Assembly (NCBI GenBank): GCA_050633785.1
Contig: JBOEHE010000035.1
Coordinates: forward strand, 1 to 64,000
DNA from: CALKZN01 sp050633785
GTDB lineage: Bacteria; Pseudomonadota; Gammaproteobacteria; Arenicellales; Arenicellaceae
Length of the DNA stretch: 64,000 bases
Reading direction: 5' to 3'
This document shows positions 25,049 to 33,045 of this stretch, one piece after another. Numbering within the stretch: position 1 is the stretch's first letter; each line of letters begins with the position of its first letter. The notes below the pieces were generated by a model that saw only the letters and a list, made by a program, of their open reading frames with translations, searched no databases and was not told the DNA's origin. Both the position numbers and the translations under genes were made by a program.

Positions 25049-25279
25049 TTGTCTGGAGAAGTGGATACTACATACATACCAATTGAAGTAGTCAGAGAAG
25101 CATCAGCTTTTGCTAATTCAGCATATTGGTTTTATTTTAGAATTTTGGATGCAGTATTTATATAGGTCTGCTTTTTTGGTCTATGGTGGACACCAGCGAT
25201 TGCTATTGGGTTGGCTCTTTCTGTGCTTTATATCCGCAAAGACTCCCGAATAATGTGGAAGCATCAGAGAAATTTCTGA
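25049..25279 (+). pseudogene. Interrupted small membrane-protein gene
   Basis: A strong ribosome site AAGGAGG (25038-25044) precedes a TTG at 25049. It opens 38 codons (SGEVDTTYIPIEVVREASAF ...) to a TAG at 25163, then 37 more codons in the same frame to TGA at 25277. The second part is membrane-like (FGLWWTPAIAIGLALSVLY) with a basic end, as if one protein were split by a nonsense codon. A different frame (ending at 25415) continues with hydrophobic sequence and could be the original tail after a frameshift. I infer a decayed gene; a short functional peptide is the alternative. Confidence 0.45.
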
Positions 25280-25541
25280 TTTTTTTAGAGATATTTATAA
25301 AATTTGAAATTCCAGAGCCTTGGATTTACCTTCCATTGTTAGCTGAGCTGGCAATCTTAATACCATTGGATGGTAAAGCAGAGTTGGCGTATTACAATAG
25401 CAAAGGGTATGTGTGAATTCACCCCACATTGTGAGTCTGCAGAATTAGCTTACTAAAAATAGCGATTTGATCATAATTCTTATGCTACGCTTATCTAGCA
25501 ATCTCTAATAAGTCTATTAATGGATTGTCCGTAGAAAATAA

Positions 25542-25961
25542 ATGGAAAAGGGTTCACTTGTTTTTATGAGAAGGTTGGATTTTTTATTGAAGTTTCACAT
25601 CATCAAAACAGTCATTGTTTTGATGATTGTTGCAGTTATTGCTATGTTTGTTTACCCCTCAAAAAACTCAGGTCGAGAGATTGGTAAACTGGATATGCTA
25701 ACAGGGATTGTAAAAGAACTGGGGGAAACTCGGTTTTCTTGTCGCCCGTTATCAAAGTTGTTAAAACCAGATTGCGTTAGCCAGAGTGCTCCTGCCAGAT
25801 ACGCCATAATCAGCATTGAGGGATATGATGATATGCGTCGACCCCTTTTGCGTTCTGTTAAATTAAAGGTAGGGATGGAAGTTCCAATGAAACGGTATTC
25901 CTTTTCAGATGGAAGCGAGAGTATCTCGCTTGATGAAATGGCAATATTGGAACAGCAGTGA
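25542..25961 (+). CDS. Single-pass membrane protein, unknown
   Basis: This 139-residue protein has one membrane segment (HIIKTVIVLMIVAVIAMFVY, residues ~19-38) and a soluble, probably periplasmic domain with two cysteines (SCRPLSKLLKPDC). No family is recognised. The ribosome site is weak; a second Met at 25566 (MRRLDF) is a possible start. Base composition is visibly more AT-rich than the housekeeping genes, as in the rest of this accessory stretch. Confidence 0.55.
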   Translation: MEKGSLVFMRRLDFLLKFHIIKTVIVLMIVAVIAMFVYPSKNSGREIGKLDMLTGIVKELGETRFSCRPLSKLLKPDCVSQSAPARYAIISIEGYDDMRRPLLRSVKLKVGMEVPMKRYSFSDGSESISLDEMAILEQQ

Positions 25962-26026
25962 CATTAAATCATTCGGTACTACTGCTAACTAATTGGGCAA
26001 CTTGATTTAGAAATCTTGTAAGCATA

Positions 26027-27481
26027 ATGAAAGAAGAACAAGAGCATTACCTGGTTGGAAATACAATGCTGGTTTTCTTAGCCGTTATGTGTACTTTTTT
26101 TTCAGTCATGTCATTGTCATATGGCTCTTTTTTTGAAGGTGATTTTTCCGATAAAGTTATAACAGGAGGATTCACAGTTTCAGCTATTTTATTATGGTTA
26201 TATCGAATTAATAGAGGGTGGTTTACTTGGTTTCCAAGAGCGTTTTCTATAGCTGTTTTTATTGGCATTAATTTGGTGGTTTTCTTTGCTTGGATTGAGT
26301 CTTTTGACACTGTTGTTATTTCAACGTCATCATGCCCATCTGATTGCTATGAACATCCATCAATGTTTGGGCCAATCCTTTATTTTTTGACGCTGGGTTT
26401 GACAAGTCTGAATTACACTTTGTGGGGTGATGAATGGCAATATTCCAGTTATGTCCATGCTAATAAAGGTAGGTTTTCAGAAGCACATTTAAAGTTTAAA
26501 GGGATATTGTGGTGGTTTTTATTCGTTCCAGGATTTGTTCTTGGTGTTTGGGTTTTAATTAATAATTTCGATTCATATTATTTTCTTAAAACTTTAAAAG
26601 GTTTAGGTTTTGGCGGATTGATTATTGCCGGTTTCTTTGCGGCGTTGTTCACATTAATTTTTATATTCTCTATGCCAGAAATGCGTAGGAAAAATAAAGC
26701 AAAGCATGATTACGATGCAATGACTCTGAGTGAGAGAGAGGATGTTATCCAAACCTATAAAAATTTTGTTGATTCAGGTTTGTCGTGCAATTCCTATACT
26801 GTTTTGAATAGCAAAAAAACAACTATTGCTTGCGATATAACCTGTTCAAAAATAGGCGGTTCTCCCTATGCTGAAAATGGAGATGATTGGATAGAGTCAA
26901 CAGAGGAATCTACAAATTTTTGCATGCAGCTTAAACTGTCCTGCCCTAATCTTTCAAATATTTGGCAAGGTAGGTTGATCGTGGTTTATGTCGTTGATTG
27001 GGAGATCAGAATTAAAAGCTATGGAGAGCCTTCTCTAGAAAAAGCAAAAAATATTTCTCAAGGGAGAAACCTTATGTCAGAGCATTATATAGGCAAGACC
27101 CAGGTTCCTTTTACAGAAAAGTGTGATGAAGAAGATGAATTCGGTTATACAGTTGAGTATGCATTATCAAACAGTAAAGAAATTAAGGTACTGCTTGAAT
27201 CTCATACAAATTACCCAAAGAATTTACTAGAGTATATTTTGCACGACGTTGGTTATCCTGTTTTAAGCCCAATAGACATAATTCTCGAGGGAGGGGCACC
27301 GTCCTTGATTCAAAACTCACATGAGCCAATATGTGAACATTGTAATAAAGAAATGAGGTTTCTTTTTGAGTTTGGAGAAATTTTAGAAGATGAGTTTTTC
27401 TTTGGTGATGCTGGTATGGTGTATATCTATGGTTGTGACCAGCACCCAGAAAATTGCAAAGGTTTTGTAGATAGTCATTAA
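26027..27481 (+). CDS. Multi-pass membrane protein with a DUF1963/YwqG-like C-terminal domain
   Basis: This 484-residue protein has about six membrane helices in residues ~8-215, then a soluble domain. The soluble part has SKIGGSPYAENGDDWIE, ICEHCNKEMRFLFEFG, and FFGDAGMVYIYGCDQHPENC. This is the order and wording I associate with DUF1963/YwqG proteins (K-G-G-P..., C..C..M.FL.Q, GD.G..Y...C), with cysteines suited to zinc. The fusion to a membrane domain is unusual. DUF1963 proteins occur near polymorphic toxins as possible immunity factors, but no such role is shown here. A. weak ribosome site precedes the ATG. Confidence 0.6.
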   Translation: MKEEQEHYLVGNTMLVFLAVMCTFFSVMSLSYGSFFEGDFSDKVITGGFTVSAILLWLYRINRGWFTWFPRAFSIAVFIGINLVVFFAWIESFDTVVISTSSCPSDCYEHPSMFGPILYFLTLGLTSLNYTLWGDEWQYSSYVHANKGRFSEAHLKFKGILWWFLFVPGFVLGVWVLINNFDSYYFLKTLKGLGFGGLIIAGFFAALFTLIFIFSMPEMRRKNKAKHDYDAMTLSEREDVIQTYKNFVDSGLSCNSYTVLNSKKTTIACDITCSKIGGSPYAENGDDWIESTEESTNFCMQLKLSCPNLSNIWQGRLIVVYVVDWEIRIKSYGEPSLEKAKNISQGRNLMSEHYIGKTQVPFTEKCDEEDEFGYTVEYALSNSKEIKVLLESHTNYPKNLLEYILHDVGYPVLSPIDIILEGGAPSLIQNSHEPICEHCNKEMRFLFEFGEILEDEFFFGDAGMVYIYGCDQHPENCKGFVDSH

Positions 27482-27533
27482 TAGTAGATTGGATGTGGGT
27501 GTATGTTTTCTAGATACCACATTAGAGAAAAGA

Positions 27534-28034
27534 ATGGACAACGTAATTCAAAAATTTAAAGCTTTATTCACAAGGATGTCGAGTGAAATACCGAGCAAAA
27601 AAGACAGGCAATACTTCTTGAATTTTAGCCGAATTACAGAAAATAAAGCTTATGAACATATTGTAGAAGCAACGAGATGGCTTCATGAGAAAGGAGTTCG
27701 TTGCAAAGAAATATCTATGCATCCGGCTTTCAAGGACCTTCGTTTAAATCTATTACGTTGCACTACATCAGGTTACGGTTTAACTGGTCAAGGCGAGTAT
27801 TCGGCTCTTTTTGTGACTGGCTCTGAGGACGGGTATAGAGTTATTGATATATACATTGATACTTTGTCTCCAGAAGACACAAGCATCGTAGACATTACAG
27901 ATTCACTGGGTAAGCTCAACCCTGAACACCCGAAATGTGATATACGCAAGCCTACTTCAATGGCAATATTGCATTACTTGGCGATGTTCGGTGAATTGCC
28001 AGCTAAATACAAACAATATTCTAATCACAGCTAA
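27534..28034 (+). CDS. Unknown soluble protein
   Basis: This 166-residue protein starts MDNVIQKFKALFTRM; I prefer 27534, after GAGAAAAGA, over an upstream Met at 27489. It has no signal or membrane segment. It mixes helices with strands (YSALFVTGSEDGYRVIDIYID) and ends with a helical AILHYLAMFGELPAKY. No family is recognised. It begins 50 bases after the DUF1963-like gene and shares its AT-rich composition. Confidence 0.55.
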   Translation: MDNVIQKFKALFTRMSSEIPSKKDRQYFLNFSRITENKAYEHIVEATRWLHEKGVRCKEISMHPAFKDLRLNLLRCTTSGYGLTGQGEYSALFVTGSEDGYRVIDIYIDTLSPEDTSIVDITDSLGKLNPEHPKCDIRKPTSMAILHYLAMFGELPAKYKQYSNHS

Positions 28035-28331
28035 CAAGAAAAAACACTCGGGTATAAATAGTTCTTCTGATCTGTATTCTGGGAGTAGCTAAAGGAACAT
28101 GTGTTATAGCAAGATTGGCTATTCTTTTGCAGAGAGTGGTAGGTTATAGTCATTGTTCGGCGCTTTAGAAAAGCTATGCAGGAAGAAGGTAGTTTTTTAT
28201 AGAAATTGTTTTTATGCGCTGTATTACCCTCTTAATGGATTTATTAGGAATAGTAGGGGGGTGAACAGGAAATTCCGGTTTTAAAAAACAAGTTACACTA
28301 ACTAATTGAAACATAATCTAAAAGGATAGAT
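28035..28331. other. Intergenic stretch, nothing recognised
   Basis: About 297 AT-rich bases without a convincing reading frame, hairpin terminator or RNA gene. The last bases hold AAGGA, the ribosome site of the next gene. Confidence 0.4.
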
Positions 28332-28736
28332 ATGAGAACTTTATTACTTATAACAACAATTTTATTTTCACAAATCGTAAATGCTAGCGATCCCTTACAG
28401 AGAGCATCTGAGGCATATTTAAAAAATGGGGTAGATGCATTTATACCAGAATTATTAAAAGGTTCGCCTTTAGAAGGAGAGAAAAGCGCTCTAACTCAAT
28501 CAAATAGTATTCGTCAAATTGAAGAATACTATGGTGCGTATAAGGGTTATGAATTAATTTCTGAGAAGAATTTAACAGACAGCGTCCGAATTGTTTACTA
28601 TGTAATGAATTATGATAAGTCGGCAGTATTTGGTGCAGCAACTTATTACAAACAAACGAAAGGCGAAGTAGTGACTAATTTTAATTTTCATACAAATATA
28701 TGGGAAATTATACCGCCTCAAGTAATTTTCAAATGA
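28332..28736 (+). CDS. Small secreted protein, unknown
   Basis: This 134-residue protein has a signal peptide (LLLITTILFSQIVNA, cleavage about residue 18). The mature part has NTF2-like alternation: helices with LQRASEAYLKNGVDAFIPELL, then strands SVRIVYYVMNYDKSAVFGAATYY. It starts six bases after AAGGA. I do not recognise a family. It recalls the other small secreted protein at 22207 in length and fold pattern, but no clear identity is visible. Confidence 0.65.
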   Translation: MRTLLLITTILFSQIVNASDPLQRASEAYLKNGVDAFIPELLKGSPLEGEKSALTQSNSIRQIEEYYGAYKGYELISEKNLTDSVRIVYYVMNYDKSAVFGAATYYKQTKGEVVTNFNFHTNIWEIIPPQVIFK

Positions 28737-28832
28737 AACGGTTGGCAAGCAGGTATCTCTATACGAGGAATAAAACGGACAGTTCTGAGTGTTGCTGATG
28801 CTTCGCCTTTTATCTGTATGTCAACGTAAAAT

Positions 28833-29276
28833 ATGATGTATAAATTGCCCAGTAAATTCACAGGAATAAACGCTGACAGAATAGAGTTCAATAAATTTAA
28901 AACCCTTTGTTATTCTTTACAAGGGCTAGGGCTGTTCGAAGTACTTGATATTTCAGGATACGAATACCCTAAGAACTACTACTGTGCCTCAGTTTCTGAT
29001 GAACAGGGAAAATATCACTTTTATGTAAATTGTTTCGTTTATGTTGGATGTTTTGGTGAAATAAGTGAAGAGTCAGAAGTTTATTTAGATAAAAAGGAAG
29101 TTGCATTGGCAACAAGTCGCCTTGAGCAAAGTTGCGTTATTTTGCCAAGTGAAACTTTATACCAACAGGCTAACTTTGATAATTTTGATTTGCTTAGAAG
29201 GTCCGAATTAAGCGAAACACAATACTGGCTGCCGAGTACGATAGGACGGTTATTATTTTCATGGTATTTCGATTGA
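28833..29276 (+). CDS. Unknown small soluble protein
   Basis: This 147-residue protein starts with two adjacent Met codons and has a weak ribosome site. It is rich in aromatic residues and has several cysteines (YYCASVSDEQGKYHFYVNCF, VYVGCFGEISEESEVYLD). No signal peptide is seen. It is an orphan by my reading. It is the last of the AT-rich small genes before the 1101-residue protein. Confidence 0.5.
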   Translation: MMYKLPSKFTGINADRIEFNKFKTLCYSLQGLGLFEVLDISGYEYPKNYYCASVSDEQGKYHFYVNCFVYVGCFGEISEESEVYLDKKEVALATSRLEQSCVILPSETLYQQANFDNFDLLRRSELSETQYWLPSTIGRLLFSWYFD

Positions 29277-29442
29277 AAATAGTTAGAGGCGGCACTTTTT
29301 TCGCGATACCTCTAAAACTTCAGACTTCGTATCCTTTTGAGTTTTTCTTGCATTGCTGGCTGAACTGGTAATACTCAATAGCTCTGGAAAGAAACCTAGA
29401 GCATGTCGGCACAATAACAACAATCATACACGGGGTAGCAGC

Positions 29443-32400
29443 ATGGGCAGCAAGATAGTTAAAGACTCAATTGACGAATTAGCCATTTTCACTTCTGAGA
29501 TTGAAATCAGTCAGAAAGATGTGCCTTATGATCTTTCAGTTGCTGGGCGATTGCCTGCTGAAAAGGCATTTACGGTGTGCGCTGATCGGTTGGTGGTGAC
29601 CGGCAATTTGATTAATCCTGGCAAAGATCTGACTTTGATCGCCCGCGAGCTGATTGTGGATTCAGGTGCTATGATCGATTCAGGTGGGCCGAATGCGACC
29701 AAAGATTTCACTCTTGGTGATTTGCCACAACAGGACAATACGGCATTTTCTGCCAAAGGTGCTGACGGAGTCGATGGTTCTAAAGCTTTGCCATCCGGCA
29801 AATTGAGTGTGTTTGCTGAACAAATCAATTTTAGCCAACCAGTTCAAAGCAACGACAGCACCTTGCTGCCGATGACGAACTGGCTGAATAGTACTGTAAA
29901 GGCTGCGAGTGCTGAGCCCAAGCTGAAAGAAAAACTGGATAAGAACGCAGTTAAGGGCCTGTTCATGGTGTTTAAATTTGGCATTGGGGATGGAACCCGA
30001 GTTGATTTGAAAAACACCTTTATCAAGGGGATGGGGTCTTGGCAAAGCAAGCGTGTTTTTCTTGAAAATGACTCGCGTAGCCTGCATCTTTCGATCCATT
30101 TCACACAATTGAGCCTGGCTGGAGATATAGCGGGTTTTGGCAATATGACGATGCCGTTTAGCTCCGAAAAATTTGCCGTGGATGCACAATTTGAGTTGGT
30201 GGCTTCGGATGATCTCGAGGCAATTTATACTGCAGGAGAAGCCAGTGCAAGCATTGCATCAGACGTTGAAATCAACATTAAAGGTTTGGGAAACAAGAGT
30301 CTGGGTGCATCCGCTCAACATGCATTAACTAACGGGATCGGTGACATAATCACGACGGTTCTAGCTGCTGGTGTGGCAGCCGTAGTAAACAAAAAACTGC
30401 GAGGTTCAAATTTGCTGTTATTGGCGCAAGGTGGTCAGGGTGGGCGCGGCCAGGATGGTCACAGTGGTATGCCGGGAGAAAAAGGAGCCGATGGCCTGAA
30501 AACAAACCAACACGGCCAGATCAGCCGAGGTGTTATCGTGGGTGTGCCGGACATAGCGCGCGGTAAAGAGGGTAAACAAGGCGGCCAGGCTGGCAGTGCT
30601 GGTCGTTCCAGCGATGGCAGTATTGGTGGAACACTCAACCTGGGTTTGGCGCAACCCTCTGCAGGTACGTTTATTCTGTCCAGTGCAGGTGGGCGCGGCG
30701 CAGAAGCCGCTATTCCTGGTGCCCGAGGCCCGGGAGGAAAAGGTGGTTTCGGGGCGGATGTGGTGTTTAATATTCTGGATAATATCAGTAACCAGAAAGA
30801 AATCAGACCAGCACCCAATGGTCATGATGGCGCATTGGGACCGGTGGCTAGATTTCCAGGCAATTCTGGTGCCGATGGTGTCAAAGGTGTCACCATGTTC
30901 AATTCCGTTGAGCTGACGAAAGCAAAAGTCTTCAGTAAGCAGAACTATGCGGCCATCGCTGCAAAGTTCCCGCTGACACTATTGCAAATCTCCCAGAATA
31001 AAGCCGACCTTATGTATTTGAATGCCAGCACTGAGCAAGAGTTTGCCAGTGTTAATATGCGGTATTCCTGGTTGGCTAATATTACCGCCAGCTTCGCTGG
31101 CAAAACTGTTGCTGCTGGCACTGGTCTGTCTGCCAAAGATATCGCTGTGCGTCGTCAGATGAATAAGGCGGCCAATCTGGAATTATCGCGCTTGGCGCTC
31201 GGGCTGGATTATTATGGGCATGCCTTAAATTGGGTGCCAGTGCTGTCACTCGGTGCGTTGCAAGCACGAGTGAAGGATTTATTAGATGTCGGCAAAATCG
31301 TCGAAGACACGTTCAATCGATACCAGAAAAAAAATGCCAAAGTGGCGACTCGTCTGGATAATCTCGACCATATGCGCAGTAGCTTGGAGAAGGCTATTAA
31401 GCATGATAAGAGTGAGGTCAGAGATCTGGATGAGCAAATCGAAGATGCCTTTGCCAACGTTGAACAGTCACTGGATGCCGCTAACGCTCAACGTGATTTG
31501 ATTCTGCAGTCTGAGTTTGATTATAAACAGGCCTTTGTCACTTATACCCTCAAACAGAATGTTGATTGTACGTTTGAGGATATTCTGATCACCCTGTTGG
31601 ATATTGCTACCTTTAGTGCCGAACTGGTCTCAGGTATCGGGCAAATCAAAGCGGTTGCTGATGCGACTAATCTGTTCAAAGGCGCTGATGCTTTGATCAA
31701 AGTGCTCAAGACAGCCAAATCCACTGAGAAATCCATTTCCAGCGCCATCAAAGCGATCAAGAAAACCAGCGAACTGGGTAGAGGTCAGGCTAAAGTAGTG
31801 TTGGAAAAAGATGAATTTGACAAACTTATTGCAGAGTATCTGGGGAAATTTCCTGAAGCGAAAGAGCTGCATGATCTGGTGCATCAGTATTTCGATCTTA
31901 TTGAGGCGCACAACAACCTGGCTTTGGGTTACACGGCCCTGTGGGTAATGCGTCAGCGATTAATGGAAGAAATTGCTCAAAAAGAAGCCGAAATGCAACA
32001 CATTGCTGCGTTGCGAACCAGGCAGCATGAGGCGATATTGCCCGAACATACCGCGTTTATGGAGCGTGCCTATTGGCATGTCAAATCCAGCCTGCTGCGT
32101 AAACTCTATGAGTTTAATCGTGCCTATTATTTCTGGTCCCTCAAACCGCGTGAATTCAAGGTGGACGACACATCCATTGCCCATCTGGCGGAAACCTATG
32201 TCGAATGGACCAATGACATTGACAAATATCTGTCGAGAAAAGGCCCTTATCAGCCCTTTCAGGAAACCATTACTATTACACCGAAGACCCATCCTTCTGC
32301 ATTTGCGGCGTTGACCAACACCAAACGATTAAATTTTCGCCTGGATATTAATCGCCAAACCAGAGCCAGCTTCGCCAATATGAGTCATATCGTAGCCACT

Positions 32401-32748
32401 AAGGTCAAACTGGAATTGCCGGATTTGAGACCCGATAAAGGTGTAGCCTTTCTGACCCTCTTGCACAGCGGTACCAGTGATATGAATAGCGTTGCCAGAA
32501 AAACCAAACCTGGCGGTGTGCTGAGCTTTGCTCATGCGCCACGCGAGATTCCATACAAAATCGATTATGGCAATCCAAGCAATACCGCTGGTGGTTTGAT
32601 TGGCGACAAGGACCAGGGATTCTGGGGCTTGAGTCCATTTACAGTCTGGGAGCTGAACTTTGATAATCAAGGCAATGATTGGATCAATCTTGATGATATA
32701 AAAAAACTGAAGCTAACCTTTGAAGGGTATTTTCTATTGGGGAAATAA
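29443..32748 (+). CDS. Large collagen-like/coiled-coil protein, toxin-like architecture
   Basis: This 1101-residue protein has no signal peptide; I start at MGSKIVKD (29443, GGGG upstream). Visible order: a beta-rich N-terminal part with short solenoid-like strands (LVVTGNLINPGKDLTLIAREL); a Gly-rich collagen-like region at about residues 329-480 (GGQGGRGQDGHSGMPGEKG; GARGPGGKGGFGADV); a coiled coil at ~620-696; a hydrophobic helical stretch at ~711-774 (FEDILITLLDIATFSAELVSG); more coiled coil at ~833-864; and a C-terminal beta domain ending FTVWELNFDNQGNDWINLD...LKLTFEGYF. That ending loosely recalls Tc-toxin A C-termini, and the helical middle recalls alpha-pore-forming toxins. Both are inferences; I do not know this family. 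Confidence 0.7.
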   Translation: MGSKIVKDSIDELAIFTSEIEISQKDVPYDLSVAGRLPAEKAFTVCADRLVVTGNLINPGKDLTLIARELIVDSGAMIDSGGPNATKDFTLGDLPQQDNTAFSAKGADGVDGSKALPSGKLSVFAEQINFSQPVQSNDSTLLPMTNWLNSTVKAASAEPKLKEKLDKNAVKGLFMVFKFGIGDGTRVDLKNTFIKGMGSWQSKRVFLENDSRSLHLSIHFTQLSLAGDIAGFGNMTMPFSSEKFAVDAQFELVASDDLEAIYTAGEASASIASDVEINIKGLGNKSLGASAQHALTNGIGDIITTVLAAGVAAVVNKKLRGSNLLLLAQGGQGGRGQDGHSGMPGEKGADGLKTNQHGQISRGVIVGVPDIARGKEGKQGGQAGSAGRSSDGSIGGTLNLGLAQPSAGTFILSSAGGRGAEAAIPGARGPGGKGGFGADVVFNILDNISNQKEIRPAPNGHDGALGPVARFPGNSGADGVKGVTMFNSVELTKAKVFSKQNYAAIAAKFPLTLLQISQNKADLMYLNASTEQEFASVNMRYSWLANITASFAGKTVAAGTGLSAKDIAVRRQMNKAANLELSRLALGLDYYGHALNWVPVLSLGALQARVKDLLDVGKIVEDTFNRYQKKNAKVATRLDNLDHMRSSLEKAIKHDKSEVRDLDEQIEDAFANVEQSLDAANAQRDLILQSEFDYKQAFVTYTLKQNVDCTFEDILITLLDIATFSAELVSGIGQIKAVADATNLFKGADALIKVLKTAKSTEKSISSAIKAIKKTSELGRGQAKVVLEKDEFDKLIAEYLGKFPEAKELHDLVHQYFDLIEAHNNLALGYTALWVMRQRLMEEIAQKEAEMQHIAALRTRQHEAILPEHTAFMERAYWHVKSSLLRKLYEFNRAYYFWSLKPREFKVDDTSIAHLAETYVEWTNDIDKYLSRKGPYQPFQETITITPKTHPSAFAALTNTKRLNFRLDINRQTRASFANMSHIVATKVKLELPDLRPDKGVAFLTLLHSGTSDMNSVARKTKPGGVLSFAHAPREIPYKIDYGNPSNTAGGLIGDKDQGFWGLSPFTVWELNFDNQGNDWINLDDIKKLKLTFEGYFLLGK

Positions 32749-32839
32749 GACCTCTCAAGTTCTGCCAATATCGAAGGTTTTTGGAGTCTTGAATTTGCTT
32801 GCCTGTGTCGGAAGAAATCTCCTTCAGATATATCATTGA

Positions 32840-32859
32840 TATCCCCCATCTGGGGGATA
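32840..32859. promoter_or_regulatory. Perfect 20-bp palindrome upstream of the delta-60 gene
   Basis: Arms TATCCCCCA and TGGGGGATA flank two bases, about 187 bases before the ATG at 33046, in a 297-base gap after the 1101-residue gene. A T run typical of a terminator does not follow. The form C5-N4-G5 resembles sites of LuxR/NarL-type regulators (recall), but no regulator gene is adjacent. Confidence 0.45.
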
Positions 32860-33045
32860 GGGTTATTCCCCACGGCAGTATACAGTCCTATAAGAAAGTA
32901 GAAGACTATACTGGCGGCACGCTGCTCGGCATTGAGATGGCCATTCTATTCAGAAATAACGGTGTCATGCTTCTGTGACCAAGAGTGAATGAACTGGTTG
33001 CACTGCTACTTGTCTATGAATGAACGTTTCAAAGAGAGTTGAATT

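Noticed and set aside
25049..25279. TAG at 25163 as a recoded codon (pyrrolysine or read-through)
   Set aside because: No pyl genes or read-through context visible; a simple nonsense mutation is the plainer reading.
29443..32748. Calling the large protein a Tc toxin A subunit
   Set aside because: Only the very C-terminal beta segment is reminiscent; no TcB-binding, neuraminidase-like or receptor-binding domains can be identified, so only a toxin-like architecture is suggested.
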